The notes: generated by a model from the letters alone, not told the origin. Positions 26,417-34,919 are shown, numbered from the stretch's first letter. The stretch is 64,000 nt of DNA from Tranquillimonas rosea (GCF_900111315.1 NZ_FOGU01000007.1:62001-126000); one strand, 5' to 3'. Translations and numbers: made by a program.

Positions 26417-27321
26417 TCCCGGTCCTCGACTGGCAGAGGTTTCTCTCGGGTGACGCCGCTGGCTTCGTCGCGGATCTGGGGCGGGCCTGCCGGGGGCCGG
26501 GCTTCTTCCTGTTGACAAACCATGCCATCCCGACCGCCCTGACCGACGGCATCTTCGGGGCGGCGGAGCGGTTCTTCGCGCTGCCGGAGGCCCAGAAAGC
26601 GCCGCTCGACATCCGGCGCAATCCACACAATCGCGGCTGGGTGCCCGGCGGCTCCGAGAGCCTGGACGCCGCGAGCGGGCAGGTGGACCGGAAGGAGGCG
26701 TTCAACGTCGGGCTGGACCTGGCGCCCGACGACCCTCGCATCCTGGCCGGAGAGCCGTTCCGGGGCGTGAACCTGTGGCCCGCGCTCGACGGGTTCGACG
26801 CCGCGTGCCTCGCCTATTACGACGCCGCGTGGCGGCAGGGCACAGCTCTCATGGGGGCCGTGGCGCGGGACCTGGGCCTGTCGCCGGCGCATTTCGACGG
26901 GGCGTTCCGCGCGCCCCTCGCGACGCTGCGCCTGTTGCATTATCCCCCCGGCGGCGGCGGGATCGGCGCCGGCGCGCATACCGATTACGGGGCGCTGACC
27001 CTTCTGGCGACGGATGGCGAGCCCGGACTGCAGGTGCTGCCGCGCGGCGGCGAGTGGACCGACGTACCGCACCTGGAGGGGGCGCTGGTCGTCAATATCG
27101 GCGATTGCCTGATGCGCTGGACCAACGACATCTACGCCTCGACGCCCCACAGGGTGCGGCCGCCGCGACGGCAGCGGCGGTCGGTCGCGTTCTTTCTCGA
27201 CCCCGACCCCGATGCCGAGATCGCGGCGTTGCCGGGCACTGGAGCGCCGGTCTATCCGCCGGTGACGGGGGCCGCGTATCTGCGGTCGCGGCTCGAGGCC
27301 ACCTACAGCGAGGACACATGA
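26413..27321 (+). CDS. 2-oxoglutarate/Fe(II) oxygenase, isopenicillin N synthase-like
   Basis: The 302-residue protein has the complete iron site HxD...H: His189 and Asp191 in GAHTDYGALTLL, and His246 in STPHRVRPP. It also has the RxS co-substrate motif at 255-257, followed by VAFFLDP. The N-terminal DIOX_N domain (about 2-115) includes CRGPGFFLLTNH. The family hydroxylates, desaturates or cyclises many small molecules; the name isopenicillin N synthase only describes the fold. It sits in a coupled run (4 bp overlaps) with two flavin reductases and a creatininase-like hydrolase. Confidence 0.85.
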   Translation: MIPVLDWQRFLSGDAAGFVADLGRACRGPGFFLLTNHAIPTALTDGIFGAAERFFALPEAQKAPLDIRRNPHNRGWVPGGSESLDAASGQVDRKEAFNVGLDLAPDDPRILAGEPFRGVNLWPALDGFDAACLAYYDAAWRQGTALMGAVARDLGLSPAHFDGAFRAPLATLRLLHYPPGGGGIGAGAHTDYGALTLLATDGEPGLQVLPRGGEWTDVPHLEGALVVNIGDCLMRWTNDIYASTPHRVRPPRRQRRSVAFFLDPDPDAEIAALPGTGAPVYPPVTGAAYLRSRLEATYSEDT

Positions 27322-28121
27322 TGCGGCGACTGGATTGGGCGGAGTACCGCAGCCACGAATACGGCGACATCGACCCGATGCGGACCATTGCCATCCTGCC
27401 CACGGCGGCGGTGGAGCAGCACGGCCCGCACCTGCCGGTAGGCGTCGACACGATGATCGCCGAGGGGATGCTGGGCGAGGTGCGGGCGAATTGCCCCGAG
27501 ACGCTCGATATCCGCATCCTTCCGGTGCAGGCGGTGGGTAAGTCGAACGAGCACCTACACGCCCCGGGCACCCTGACCCTGACAGCGGAGACGGCGCTGC
27601 GGGCCTGGACCGAGATCGGCCTGTCGGTGGCGCGCGCCGGGGTGCGCAAGATCATCCTCGTCAACAGCCACGGCGGCAACTTGGACCTCGTGTCGATCCT
27701 GTCGCGCGAGTTGCGGGTGCGGGCGGGGATGCTGGCGGTGAAATGCCAGTGGAGCGGGTTCGGCACGCCCGAGGGGATGTATCCCGACGCCGAGCGCGCC
27801 TACGGCATCCACGGCGGCGACGTCGAGACCTCTCTGATGCTGCATTTCCGGCCCGAGACGGTGGACATGACCCAGGCGCAGGCGTTCCGTTCGAGTGCCG
27901 AGACCGGGAGGATCCCGCCGGTCGGGCCGTTGTCCTATGGCTGGATCGCGTCCGACCTGAACCCCGACGGCACGGTCGGCGACGCGGCTTCGGCGACGGC
28001 AGAGAAGGGGCGGGCGACGGCGGCGCACCAGGTATCGGCCTTCATCGACCTGCTGCATGACGTGGCCGAGACGGAGCTTGCACCGTTCGCGGCGGTGGTG
28101 CCGCCGGGCGGGATCGACTGA
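27318..28121 (+). CDS. Creatininase family amidohydrolase
   Basis: The 267-residue protein carries the creatininase metal set: Glu33, His35 and Asp44 in VEQHGPHLPVGVDT, His118 in NSHGGN and Glu170 in GGDVET. The family opens cyclic amides (creatinine) and includes mycofactocin and riboflavin-pathway relatives, so a role in ring opening of a lactam-like intermediate is plausible but not shown. The start is ATG 27318 or the adjacent ATG 27321. It is the last gene before the GntR regulator, which follows after a 160 bp regulatory gap. Confidence 0.85.
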   Translation: MMRRLDWAEYRSHEYGDIDPMRTIAILPTAAVEQHGPHLPVGVDTMIAEGMLGEVRANCPETLDIRILPVQAVGKSNEHLHAPGTLTLTAETALRAWTEIGLSVARAGVRKIILVNSHGGNLDLVSILSRELRVRAGMLAVKCQWSGFGTPEGMYPDAERAYGIHGGDVETSLMLHFRPETVDMTQAQAFRSSAETGRIPPVGPLSYGWIASDLNPDGTVGDAASATAEKGRATAAHQVSAFIDLLHDVAETELAPFAAVVPPGGID

Positions 28122-28150
28122 CGCCGCGCGGCGCGCCCGCCCGCGCCGAT

Positions 28151-28232
28151 TTTTGTATACATTGCGGTCGCATGGCCTGACTGACGGGAAATTTTTCTGG
28201 ACATCGGGCAAATCCCCGTCAGTTTTGTATAC
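28151..28232. promoter_or_regulatory. Paired TTTTGTATAC operators flanking an inverted repeat, upstream of gntR
   Basis: Two copies of TTTTGTATAC lie at 28151-28160 and 28223-28232; the palindromic GTATAC cores are 72 bp apart, about seven helical turns. Between them sits an inverted repeat CTGACGGG (28181-28188) / CCCGTCAG (28215-28222). TTGTATAC-like palindromes are typical sites of FCD-type GntR regulators. The second copy is 50 bp before the GntR start codon, so autoregulation is likely, possibly by looping. Confidence 0.6.
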
Positions 28233-28281
28233 GAACCGTGCGTTCGCCGGTCCGCTGGACGGATACGGACAGGGAGGGGCC

Positions 28282-29019
28282 ATGGCCGAACTGGAAAAGA
28301 AGACCCGGTTCCTGAAGGCGCTGATGGCGCTGCGCGAACTGGTCATGGCCGGCGGCCTGAAGCCGGGAGAGCGCCTGTCCGAGGTAGCCGTGGCAGAGCG
28401 CGTGGGGATCTCGCGCACGCCGGTGCGCGAGGCCATGGCACAGCTTGTCGAGGAAGGGCTGCTCGACCGGATTTCCACCGGCGGCTACTGCGTGCGGCAG
28501 ATCACCGTGGCGGACGTCGTCGACTCGATCGAGATGCGCGGCATGGTCGAGGGGCTCGCCCTGCGGATGGCCGCGGAACGCGGTGCCGCGCCCGAGCGGC
28601 TGTCGGCGTGCAGGACGATCCTGGACCGGATCGACGACGCGCTCGGCGAGCACGAGAGCCGGATGGACTTCTCGACCTATGCCGATCTCAATTCGGCGTT
28701 CCATGACGAACTGACGTCGCTCTGTAACAGTCCGATCGTGCTGCGCGAGCTCAAGCGGGTGTCGAACCTGCCGCTGGCCGCGCCGAGCGCGTTCCTGCAA
28801 GGGCAGACGGCGATCCGGATGATCCGGCGGTCGCTCTACCACGCGCAGGTGCATCACCGGGCCATGCTCGACGCCGTCTCGTCGCACGAGGGCGCGCGGG
28901 CCGAAGCGCTGGCGCGGGAACACGCGCGGCTCGCCCGCGTCAACCTCGACCACGTGATCCAGAGCCGCGAGGAGGTCGAGGCGCAAATACCGGGGCTGGC
29001 CCTCGTGACCGGCGTCTGA
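28282..29019 (+). CDS. GntR family regulator, FCD subfamily
   Basis: The 245-residue protein has a winged helix at residues 10-78 (LKPGERLSEVAVAERVGIS, then RTPVREAMAQLVEEGLLDR) and an FCD effector domain at about 85-220 that normally binds a small carboxylate, often with a metal held by Asp/His. ATG 28282 is preceded by GGGAGGGG. It stands directly upstream of the TRAP operon, and its leader holds two TTTTGTATAC sites. It is the likely regulator of dctPQM and the two enzymes behind it, perhaps also of the creatininase-side cluster. Confidence 0.9.
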   Translation: MAELEKKTRFLKALMALRELVMAGGLKPGERLSEVAVAERVGISRTPVREAMAQLVEEGLLDRISTGGYCVRQITVADVVDSIEMRGMVEGLALRMAAERGAAPERLSACRTILDRIDDALGEHESRMDFSTYADLNSAFHDELTSLCNSPIVLRELKRVSNLPLAAPSAFLQGQTAIRMIRRSLYHAQVHHRAMLDAVSSHEGARAEALAREHARLARVNLDHVIQSREEVEAQIPGLALVTGV

Positions 29020-29061
29020 TCTAGCTGTCTCCAAGGCAACAACTCGTACAGGGAGGAAGGT

Positions 29062-30108
29062 ATGAGATTGAGCAAGTTCGCACTGACGTTTGGAAGCGTC
29101 GCCGCGGCCATCGCGGTGGCAAGTGCCGCACAGGCGCAGGAATACACGTTCAAGCTGCACCATCTGCTGCCGGCGCAGGCCGCCGCGCATACCGAGATGC
29201 TGGAGCCCTGGGCCCGTCAGGTCGAAGAGAACTCGGACGGGCAGGTCGCGATCGAGATCTATCCGAACATGACGCTTGGCGGGCGCCCGCCCGAACTGAT
29301 CAACCAGGTGCGCGACGGGGTCGTCGACCTGATCTGGACGGTCAACGGCTATACCCCCGGTCTCTTTCCGCGGACCGAGGTGATGGAATTGCCGACGGTG
29401 TTCTACAACGATCCGCGGGCGGCCAACCTGGCGCTCCACGACATGTTTGAGAGCGATCTGGCAGAGGATTACAAGGGCGTCGAGGTGATGTTCCTGCACA
29501 CCCACGCGGGACAGGCGCTGCAGACGGCCGAGACCGAGGTACGCACGCCAGAGGAGTTCGCCGGCCTCAACCTGCGGATCCCGACCCGCACCGGCGGTTG
29601 GGTGATCGAGGCGCTCGGCGGCAATCCCAAGGCGATGCCGGTACCCGAGCTGCCGCCGGCGCTGCAGAAGGGGGTTGTCGACGGCGCGCTGATCCCGTTC
29701 GAGATCGTCCCGGCGCTCAAGCTTCAGGACCAGACCCAGTACCAGATCGAGATGGCCGACGAAGAGCGCTTCGGTACGACGACGTTCCAGGTCACGATGA
29801 ACAAGGCCCGGTGGGACGGCCTGCCCGAAGACATCCAGCAGGCCTTCCGCGACGCGTCGGACCGCGACTGGTGGGGCGAAGTCGGCGACATCTGGGACAA
29901 TACGGACGATGTCGGCCTCAAGATCGCGACCGATGCGGGCAACACCCACATCATGCTCAACGACGAAGAGACGCAGGCCTTCCGTGACAAGATGACCCCG
30001 GTGGTCGATCGCTGGATCGAAGAGGTTACCGCCAAGGGTATCGACGGGGCCGCCCTTGTCGAGAAGGCGCGGTCGCTGGTGCAGGAAAACACCGAAGGCG
30101 GATCTTGA
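29062..30108 (+). CDS. dctP: TRAP transporter substrate-binding protein (DctP family)
   Basis: The 348-residue protein has a signal peptide cut after AQA (about residue 25), then EYTFKLHHLLP. The conserved carboxylate-binding region LNLRIPTRTGGWVIEALGGNP contains the Arg that grips organic acids in DctP proteins. A strong ribosome site AGGGAGGAAGG precedes ATG 29062. It is the first gene of dctP-dctQ-dctM. The bound ligand is probably an organic acid; its identity is open. Confidence 0.93.
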   Translation: MRLSKFALTFGSVAAAIAVASAAQAQEYTFKLHHLLPAQAAAHTEMLEPWARQVEENSDGQVAIEIYPNMTLGGRPPELINQVRDGVVDLIWTVNGYTPGLFPRTEVMELPTVFYNDPRAANLALHDMFESDLAEDYKGVEVMFLHTHAGQALQTAETEVRTPEEFAGLNLRIPTRTGGWVIEALGGNPKAMPVPELPPALQKGVVDGALIPFEIVPALKLQDQTQYQIEMADEERFGTTTFQVTMNKARWDGLPEDIQQAFRDASDRDWWGEVGDIWDNTDDVGLKIATDAGNTHIMLNDEETQAFRDKMTPVVDRWIEEVTAKGIDGAALVEKARSLVQENTEGGS

Positions 30109-30632
30109 TGGCGGCAGGCACAGGCCTGCGCGAGGGCCGCTCCGGACTTGCCGGGGCGGCCGCCGCCGTCATCACGGGCTGGGCGCTGCTGGGCGGCGTC
30201 GCGCTGCTGGCGGTGGTGGTGATGAACGTCGTCTCGGTCGTCGGTGCGATATTCGGCCACCCGTTTCCGGGCGACTTCGAGATGACCGAGATCGGCGTGG
30301 CCGTCGCGGCCTTCGCGTTCCTGCCGTATTGCCAGATGACCGACGCGAACGTCACCGCCGATATCTTCACCCAGAACGCGTCGCCGCGCTGGATCGCGAT
30401 CTTCAAGCTGGCGGCGTCGGTCGTGGCGCTGCTCTTCGCGCTTCTGCTGCTGTGGCGGATGTCGGTGGGCATGAGTGATCAGCGCGAATACGGCTACGAG
30501 ACGGCGATCCTGCAGTTCCCGATCTGGGTCGCGTTCATCCCGATCCTGATCTCGCTGGCGCTGCTGGCGGTCGCATCGGTCCTGACGCTGGCGGAAACCG
30601 GGGCGCGTGCCGCGGGCGGGGGGCGCGAATGA
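30108..30632 (+). CDS. dctQ: TRAP transporter small permease (DctQ family)
   Basis: The 174-residue protein has four membrane segments, the usual DctQ topology, with the internal GDFEMTEIGVAVAAFAFLPYCQM motif region typical of the family. The ATG at 30108 shares one base with the dctP stop (TTGATG). It overlaps dctM by 4 bp. DctQ forms a complex with DctM and is needed for sodium-driven uptake. Confidence 0.9.
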   Translation: MAAGTGLREGRSGLAGAAAAVITGWALLGGVALLAVVVMNVVSVVGAIFGHPFPGDFEMTEIGVAVAAFAFLPYCQMTDANVTADIFTQNASPRWIAIFKLAASVVALLFALLLLWRMSVGMSDQREYGYETAILQFPIWVAFIPILISLALLAVASVLTLAETGARAAGGGRE

Positions 30633-31987
30633 CCGATCCCGTGACGCTGGGTCTTTTGGGCCTGGCCGTTCTGGTGGTGCTGATCGCGCTGCGGATGCCG
30701 ATCGCCTATGCGATGATCCTTGTCGGCGGCGTCGGCATCACGCTGATCAACGGGCCGGCCCTGATGATGAGCCAGCTCAAGACGCTGGCTTACGGGCAGT
30801 TCTCGATCTACGACCTTTCGGTCGTGCCGATGTTCGTGCTGATGGGCGCGCTCGCGGCGCGCACGGGGCTCAGCCAGGCGCTGTTCCGAGGCGCGAATGC
30901 GTGGCTGGGCTGGCTGCGCGGCGGCACCGCGATGGCCGCCATCGCCGCCTGCGCCGGGTTCGGCGCCGTCGCGGGGTCGTCTCTGGCCACCGCGTCGACG
31001 ATGGGGAAGGTGGCGCTGCCCGAGCTGAAGCGCTTCAATTACTCGGGCGCGCTCGCGACCGGCTCTCTTGCGGCCGGCGGGGTGCTGGGCATCCTGATCC
31101 CGCCGTCGGTCGTGCTGATCGTCTATGCCATCATCGTCGAGGCCAACATCGTCACGATGTTCGCCGCCGCTCTGATCCCCGGCGTGCTGGCGGTGATACT
31201 GTTCATCCTCACGATCGCCGCTTATGTCACGATCTGGCCGAATGCCGGCCCGCAGGGCGGCGCGGCGGACCGGGCCGAGTTCCGGGCCGCGACGCTGGGC
31301 GTGATCCCGGTGCTGGTGATTTTCGGCATCGTGCTGGGCGGCATCTACGCGGGCTTCTACAACCCGACCCCGGCGGCGGCGGTCGGCGTGGCGCTGGTGT
31401 GGATCTACGGCATGCTGCGCGGCAGCCTCGGGCCGGGGCCGATGGTGCAGGCGCTGAAGGAGACCGCCGGGACGACGGGCATGATCTACCTGATCCTCCT
31501 TGGCGCCGAGCTGATGAAGATCTTCATGTCCCGGATCGGTCTGCCACAGGCGACCGCCGACTGGATCCTGGCCAGCGACCTTGCGCCGATGACCGTCATG
31601 CTGCTCCTGCTGATGGCGCTGATCCTGCTGGGATGCCTGTTGGACAGCTTGTCGATGATCCTGCTGGTCATCCCGTTCTTCTGGCCGGTGCTGAGCGAGA
31701 TCAACGGCGGTGTCTACGCTACCGCCGACAGCGCCGGTTTCGGCATGTCGACCGAGGACCTCAAGATCTGGTTCGGCATCCTTGCGCTGATCGTGGTGGA
31801 ACTCGGACTCATCACGCCGCCGGTGGGCATGAATGTCTTCGTCATCTCGGCGCTGGCCAAGGACACGCCGATGATCGAGACGTTCAAGGGCGTCGCCCCG
31901 TTCTTCATCGCCGAGATGTTCCGAGTGGCGCTGTTGCTGGCGTTCCCGGCCCTGACGCTCTGGCTGCCGGGGGTCCTGTCGGGATGA
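30629..31987 (+). CDS. dctM: TRAP transporter large permease (DctM family)
   Basis: The 452-residue protein has about 12 membrane helices and DctM signatures: LRMPIAYAMILVGGVG near the start, AGSSLATASTMGKVALPELKR and GGVLGILIPPSVVLIVYA, and the late LGLITPPVGMNVFVI. It is the ion-coupled channel of the transporter. It overlaps both dctQ and the following ThDP enzyme gene by 4 bp, which ties the enzyme to the imported substrate. Confidence 0.95.
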   Translation: MTDPVTLGLLGLAVLVVLIALRMPIAYAMILVGGVGITLINGPALMMSQLKTLAYGQFSIYDLSVVPMFVLMGALAARTGLSQALFRGANAWLGWLRGGTAMAAIAACAGFGAVAGSSLATASTMGKVALPELKRFNYSGALATGSLAAGGVLGILIPPSVVLIVYAIIVEANIVTMFAAALIPGVLAVILFILTIAAYVTIWPNAGPQGGAADRAEFRAATLGVIPVLVIFGIVLGGIYAGFYNPTPAAAVGVALVWIYGMLRGSLGPGPMVQALKETAGTTGMIYLILLGAELMKIFMSRIGLPQATADWILASDLAPMTVMLLLLMALILLGCLLDSLSMILLVIPFFWPVLSEINGGVYATADSAGFGMSTEDLKIWFGILALIVVELGLITPPVGMNVFVISALAKDTPMIETFKGVAPFFIAEMFRVALLLAFPALTLWLPGVLSG

Positions 31988-33681
31988 GCGGTGCGCGACT
32001 GACGGCCGGCGGAGCAATCTTCCCGCGCCTCAAGGCGCTGGGGGTAGATTTCGTATTCGCCAATTCCGGCACCGATTTCCCGCCGGTGATCGAGGGGCTC
32101 GCCGAAGCCGCGGCCGAGGGCGCGGAACTGCCGCTGGCTCTGACAATCCCGCACGAGCATTGCGCGATGGGCATGGCCCACGGCGCCTACCTGATGACGG
32201 GGCGGGCGCAAGCGGTGATGCTGCATACGAATGTCGGTCTCGCGAACGGGGCCATCGGTGCGCTCAACGCAGCGTGCGAGCATGTGCCGATGCTGATGAT
32301 GTCGGGCCGCACACCGGTGACCGAGGGCGGCCGTTTCGGTGCGCGCACCGTGCCCATCGGCTGGGGGCAGGAGATGCTGGACCAGGCCGGTCTGGTGCGC
32401 GAGGCGACCAAGTGGGACTACGAGCTGCGCTATCCCGAGCAGGTGCGCCCGATGCTGGACCGCGCCCATGCCATTGCCGCCTCGACGCCGAAGGGTCCGG
32501 TCTACCTGTCGCTCCCCCGCGAGGTTCTGTGCGAAGAGGTCGAGGCCGAGGAGATCGACGCCGCCTCGTCGATGCAGGCCGTCGCCATCGGCCCCGAGGC
32601 CGGGACACTGGACCGCGCGGCCGACCTGCTGGCCGCGGCCGAGCGACCGTTGATCATCGCGCAACGCGGTGCGGGCGATGCGGACAGCTTCGCGGCCTTC
32701 GCCCGTTGGGTCGAGGATTGGGGCATCGCCGTGTGCTCCTGGTGGCCCACGGCGCTGGCGATCCCGACCGACCATCCCTGCCATGTCGGCAGCGACCCGT
32801 CGCCCTGGCTCGAAGAGGCGGATGTCGTCGTGGTCCTCGACAGCCTCGCGCCCTGGTGGCCGGACGAACACGCCCTGAACCCCGAGGCGACGGTGATCCA
32901 GGTCGGGCCCGATCCGCTGTTCTCGCGCGCGGCGGCGCGGACGTTCCGGGCCGACCTGTCGCTCGCCGGCGAGACCGCGTCGACACTGCCGGCGCTGATC
33001 GCCGCGATGGAGCGGCGGCCGCGCGACGAGGACGCCATCGCCGTGCGACAGGCGCGGCTCAACGCGGCCGCGGGCAGGACCCGCCAGCGTCATCATGCCG
33101 CCGCCATCGCCGACGCGCCCGGCATCACCAAGGCGTATGTCGGTCACTGCCTTGGCGCGGCGCTGCGCGGGCGCCTCTCCACCGTGTTCTCGGAACTTGG
33201 CGTGCCGCTGCCGTCGATCGAGCGGCGCGAGCACAACAGCTGGTTCCAGGAACCGCATTCCGGCGGGCTGGGCTTTTCGTTTCCCGCCGCCCTGGGGGCC
33301 AAGCTGGCAGCGCCCGAGCGCGACATCGTCGCCACCATGGGGGACGGCAGCTACATGTTCGCCAATCCCACGGCCTGCCACCAGGTAGCCGAGGCGCTGG
33401 GACTGGCGCCGCTGATCGTCGTGCTGAACAATTCCGAATGGGGCGCGGTCCGCGGCTCGGTTGCGCAGCTTTATCCCGACGGCCACGCCGCGCGGGCGAA
33501 CCGCATGCCCCTGACGGGCCTGGCCCCATCACCCGATTTCACGCTGACGGCCCGCGCCAGCCGCGCCTGGGCCGAGCGGGTGCGCGACCGCGACGCCCTG
33601 CCGGACGCCATCGACCGCGCACTCGCCGCGACACGAGACGGCACGCTCGCCCTTATCGAGGTCGAGACCCTGCCGGATTAG
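31984..33681 (+). CDS. Thiamine diphosphate-dependent enzyme, acetolactate synthase-like
   Basis: The 565-residue protein has the three-domain ThDP fold. The N-terminal PYR domain has the catalytic Glu58 in IPHEHCAMGMAHG, followed by a central domain (about 195-330). The C-terminal PP domain has the ThDP/Mg motif GDGSYMFANPTACHQ near 455 and VLNNSEWGAV. Family members include acetolactate synthase, benzoylformate decarboxylase, sulfoacetaldehyde acetyltransferase and oxalyl-CoA decarboxylase. I do not see features that fix one of these. Being fused to a TRAP operon by ATGA, it probably acts on the imported 2-oxo acid or a derivative. Confidence 0.85.
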   Translation: MSGARLTAGGAIFPRLKALGVDFVFANSGTDFPPVIEGLAEAAAEGAELPLALTIPHEHCAMGMAHGAYLMTGRAQAVMLHTNVGLANGAIGALNAACEHVPMLMMSGRTPVTEGGRFGARTVPIGWGQEMLDQAGLVREATKWDYELRYPEQVRPMLDRAHAIAASTPKGPVYLSLPREVLCEEVEAEEIDAASSMQAVAIGPEAGTLDRAADLLAAAERPLIIAQRGAGDADSFAAFARWVEDWGIAVCSWWPTALAIPTDHPCHVGSDPSPWLEEADVVVVLDSLAPWWPDEHALNPEATVIQVGPDPLFSRAAARTFRADLSLAGETASTLPALIAAMERRPRDEDAIAVRQARLNAAAGRTRQRHHAAAIADAPGITKAYVGHCLGAALRGRLSTVFSELGVPLPSIERREHNSWFQEPHSGGLGFSFPAALGAKLAAPERDIVATMGDGSYMFANPTACHQVAEALGLAPLIVVLNNSEWGAVRGSVAQLYPDGHAARANRMPLTGLAPSPDFTLTARASRAWAERVRDRDALPDAIDRALAATRDGTLALIEVETLPD

Positions 33682-33700
33682 GAAGAGAAGGAGAAACACG

Positions 33701-34819
33701 ATGCCCACACCGCCGTTCCGCGCCGATCACGTCGGCAGCCTGCTGCGCCCGCAACCGGTGATCGACGCACGCAAGAAGTTCTACGAGCAGAAGTCGATTC
33801 CGGTGGAAGAGTTGCGCGCCGCCGAGGACGCCGCGATCCCCGAGATCATCAAGATGCAGGAGGATGTCGGCCTGAAGGCGGTGACCGACGGCGAGGCGCG
33901 CCGGTCGTTCTGGCACTACGACTTCATGGGCATGCTCACGGGGCTGGACCTGGACGAGCGCGATCCCGAGCAGGGTGCGCAGTTCGCCGGTGTCAAGCTG
34001 CGCCCGATCTTCCCCACCATCACCTCCGAGTTGGACTTCCCCGACGATCACCCGATGCTCGAGCACTTCAAGTTCGTGAAGGACCACACGAACGTCGTGC
34101 CGAAGATCTCGATCCCCGGCCCGTCGGCCAGCCATTTCCGCGTGGCGCAGGACGACATCCACGTACAGGCCTACAAGGACGATCCGCAGAACATGTTCGA
34201 CGCGCTGGCGCGGACCTACAAGAAGGCGGTCGACAAGTTCTACGAGGCCGGCTGCCGGTATCTTCAGATGGACGACATCTTCTTCGCCTATCTCTGCGAC
34301 CCCAAGCACCGGGCCGAGAAGCAGGAGCAGGGGCAGGATCCCGACTGGCTGATCGACCGCTACGCCTGGATGATGAACGAGGCGATCAAGGACCGGCCGC
34401 GCGACATGTTCATCGGCATGCACATGTGCCGCGGCAACTTCCGCTCGACCCACGCGGCCGAGGGGGCCTACGACCAGGTGGCCGACGCGATCTTCAACAA
34501 GACCGACGTGGACATCTATTTCATGGAGTACGACTCCGACCGGGCCGGCGGGCTCGAGCCGCTGTCGATCCTGCCCAAGGGCACCAAGCGCGTGATGCCC
34601 GGCTTCATCACCACCAAGACCGGTGAGCTTGAGGACATGGACGGGCTCAAGCGCAAGTTCGAGGAAGCGTCAAAATACGCAGATCTCGATCAACTCGGGA
34701 TCGCGCCCCAATGCGGCTTTGCCTCGACCGAAGAGGGCAACGCGATCACGCTGGACGACCAGAAGCGCAAGCTGGAACTGGTGGTCAAGACGGCCGAGGC
34801 CGTCTGGGGCGGCGTCTGA
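33701..34819 (+). CDS. Stand-alone cobalamin-independent methionine synthase (MetE) C-terminal-domain protein
   Basis: The 372-residue TIM-barrel protein matches the catalytic half of MetE. It keeps the zinc set His241 and Cys243 (MHMCRGNF), Glu276 (FMEYDSDRAG) and Cys338 (PQCGFAS), and begins RADHVGSLLRP. The MetE N-terminal half is missing, so it is not a full methionine synthase. Relatives of this size include core methyltransferases and epoxyalkane:CoM transferase. A thiol methyl- or alkyl-transferase acting in the TRAP/ThDP pathway is plausible. It follows the ThDP gene by 19 bp with a GAGAAGGAGA site. Confidence 0.85.
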   Translation: MPTPPFRADHVGSLLRPQPVIDARKKFYEQKSIPVEELRAAEDAAIPEIIKMQEDVGLKAVTDGEARRSFWHYDFMGMLTGLDLDERDPEQGAQFAGVKLRPIFPTITSELDFPDDHPMLEHFKFVKDHTNVVPKISIPGPSASHFRVAQDDIHVQAYKDDPQNMFDALARTYKKAVDKFYEAGCRYLQMDDIFFAYLCDPKHRAEKQEQGQDPDWLIDRYAWMMNEAIKDRPRDMFIGMHMCRGNFRSTHAAEGAYDQVADAIFNKTDVDIYFMEYDSDRAGGLEPLSILPKGTKRVMPGFITTKTGELEDMDGLKRKFEEASKYADLDQLGIAPQCGFASTEEGNAITLDDQKRKLELVVKTAEAVWGGV

Positions 34820-34831
34820 TCCGACGGCGCG

Positions 34832-34853
34832 GGCGGGGCAGGATCGCCCCGCC
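34832..34853 (+). terminator. Hairpin after the MetE-like gene
   Basis: A perfect 8 bp stem GGCGGGGC/GCCCCGCC with loop AGGATC lies 13 bp after the stop of the last gene of the TRAP operon. There is no T-run, so it is a candidate terminator or 3' stabilising hairpin. Confidence 0.5.
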
Positions 34854-34882
34854 ACCCTCGCGCGAAAGAACGCCAAAATCCG

Positions 34883-34919
34883 TCCAAAGCGCTTGCGAAG
34901 CGATCGAGAGCCCTAGATA
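34883..34919 (+). promoter_or_regulatory. Putative glg promoter with LacI/AglR-type operator
   Basis: The palindromic core AAGCGCTT (34887-34894, in CCAAAGCGCTTGCG) matches the AAAGCGCTTT operators of the agl locus at 9 of 10 positions. It overlaps a possible -35 TTGCGA (34893-34898), followed after 15 bp by TAGATA (34914-34919). glgP starts about 130 bp further on. The box assignment is by eye; the shared operator is the firmer part. Confidence 0.5.

Noticed and set aside
26413-27321. Beta-lactam biosynthesis (isopenicillin N synthase)
   Set aside because: Only the general fold and iron site match. No peptide synthetase or other beta-lactam genes are in the neighbourhood.
33701-34819. Truncated or broken metE
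   Set aside because: The protein is complete as a core MetE-type enzyme with its own ribosome site, start and full zinc ligand set. No remnant of the N-terminal half is found upstream.
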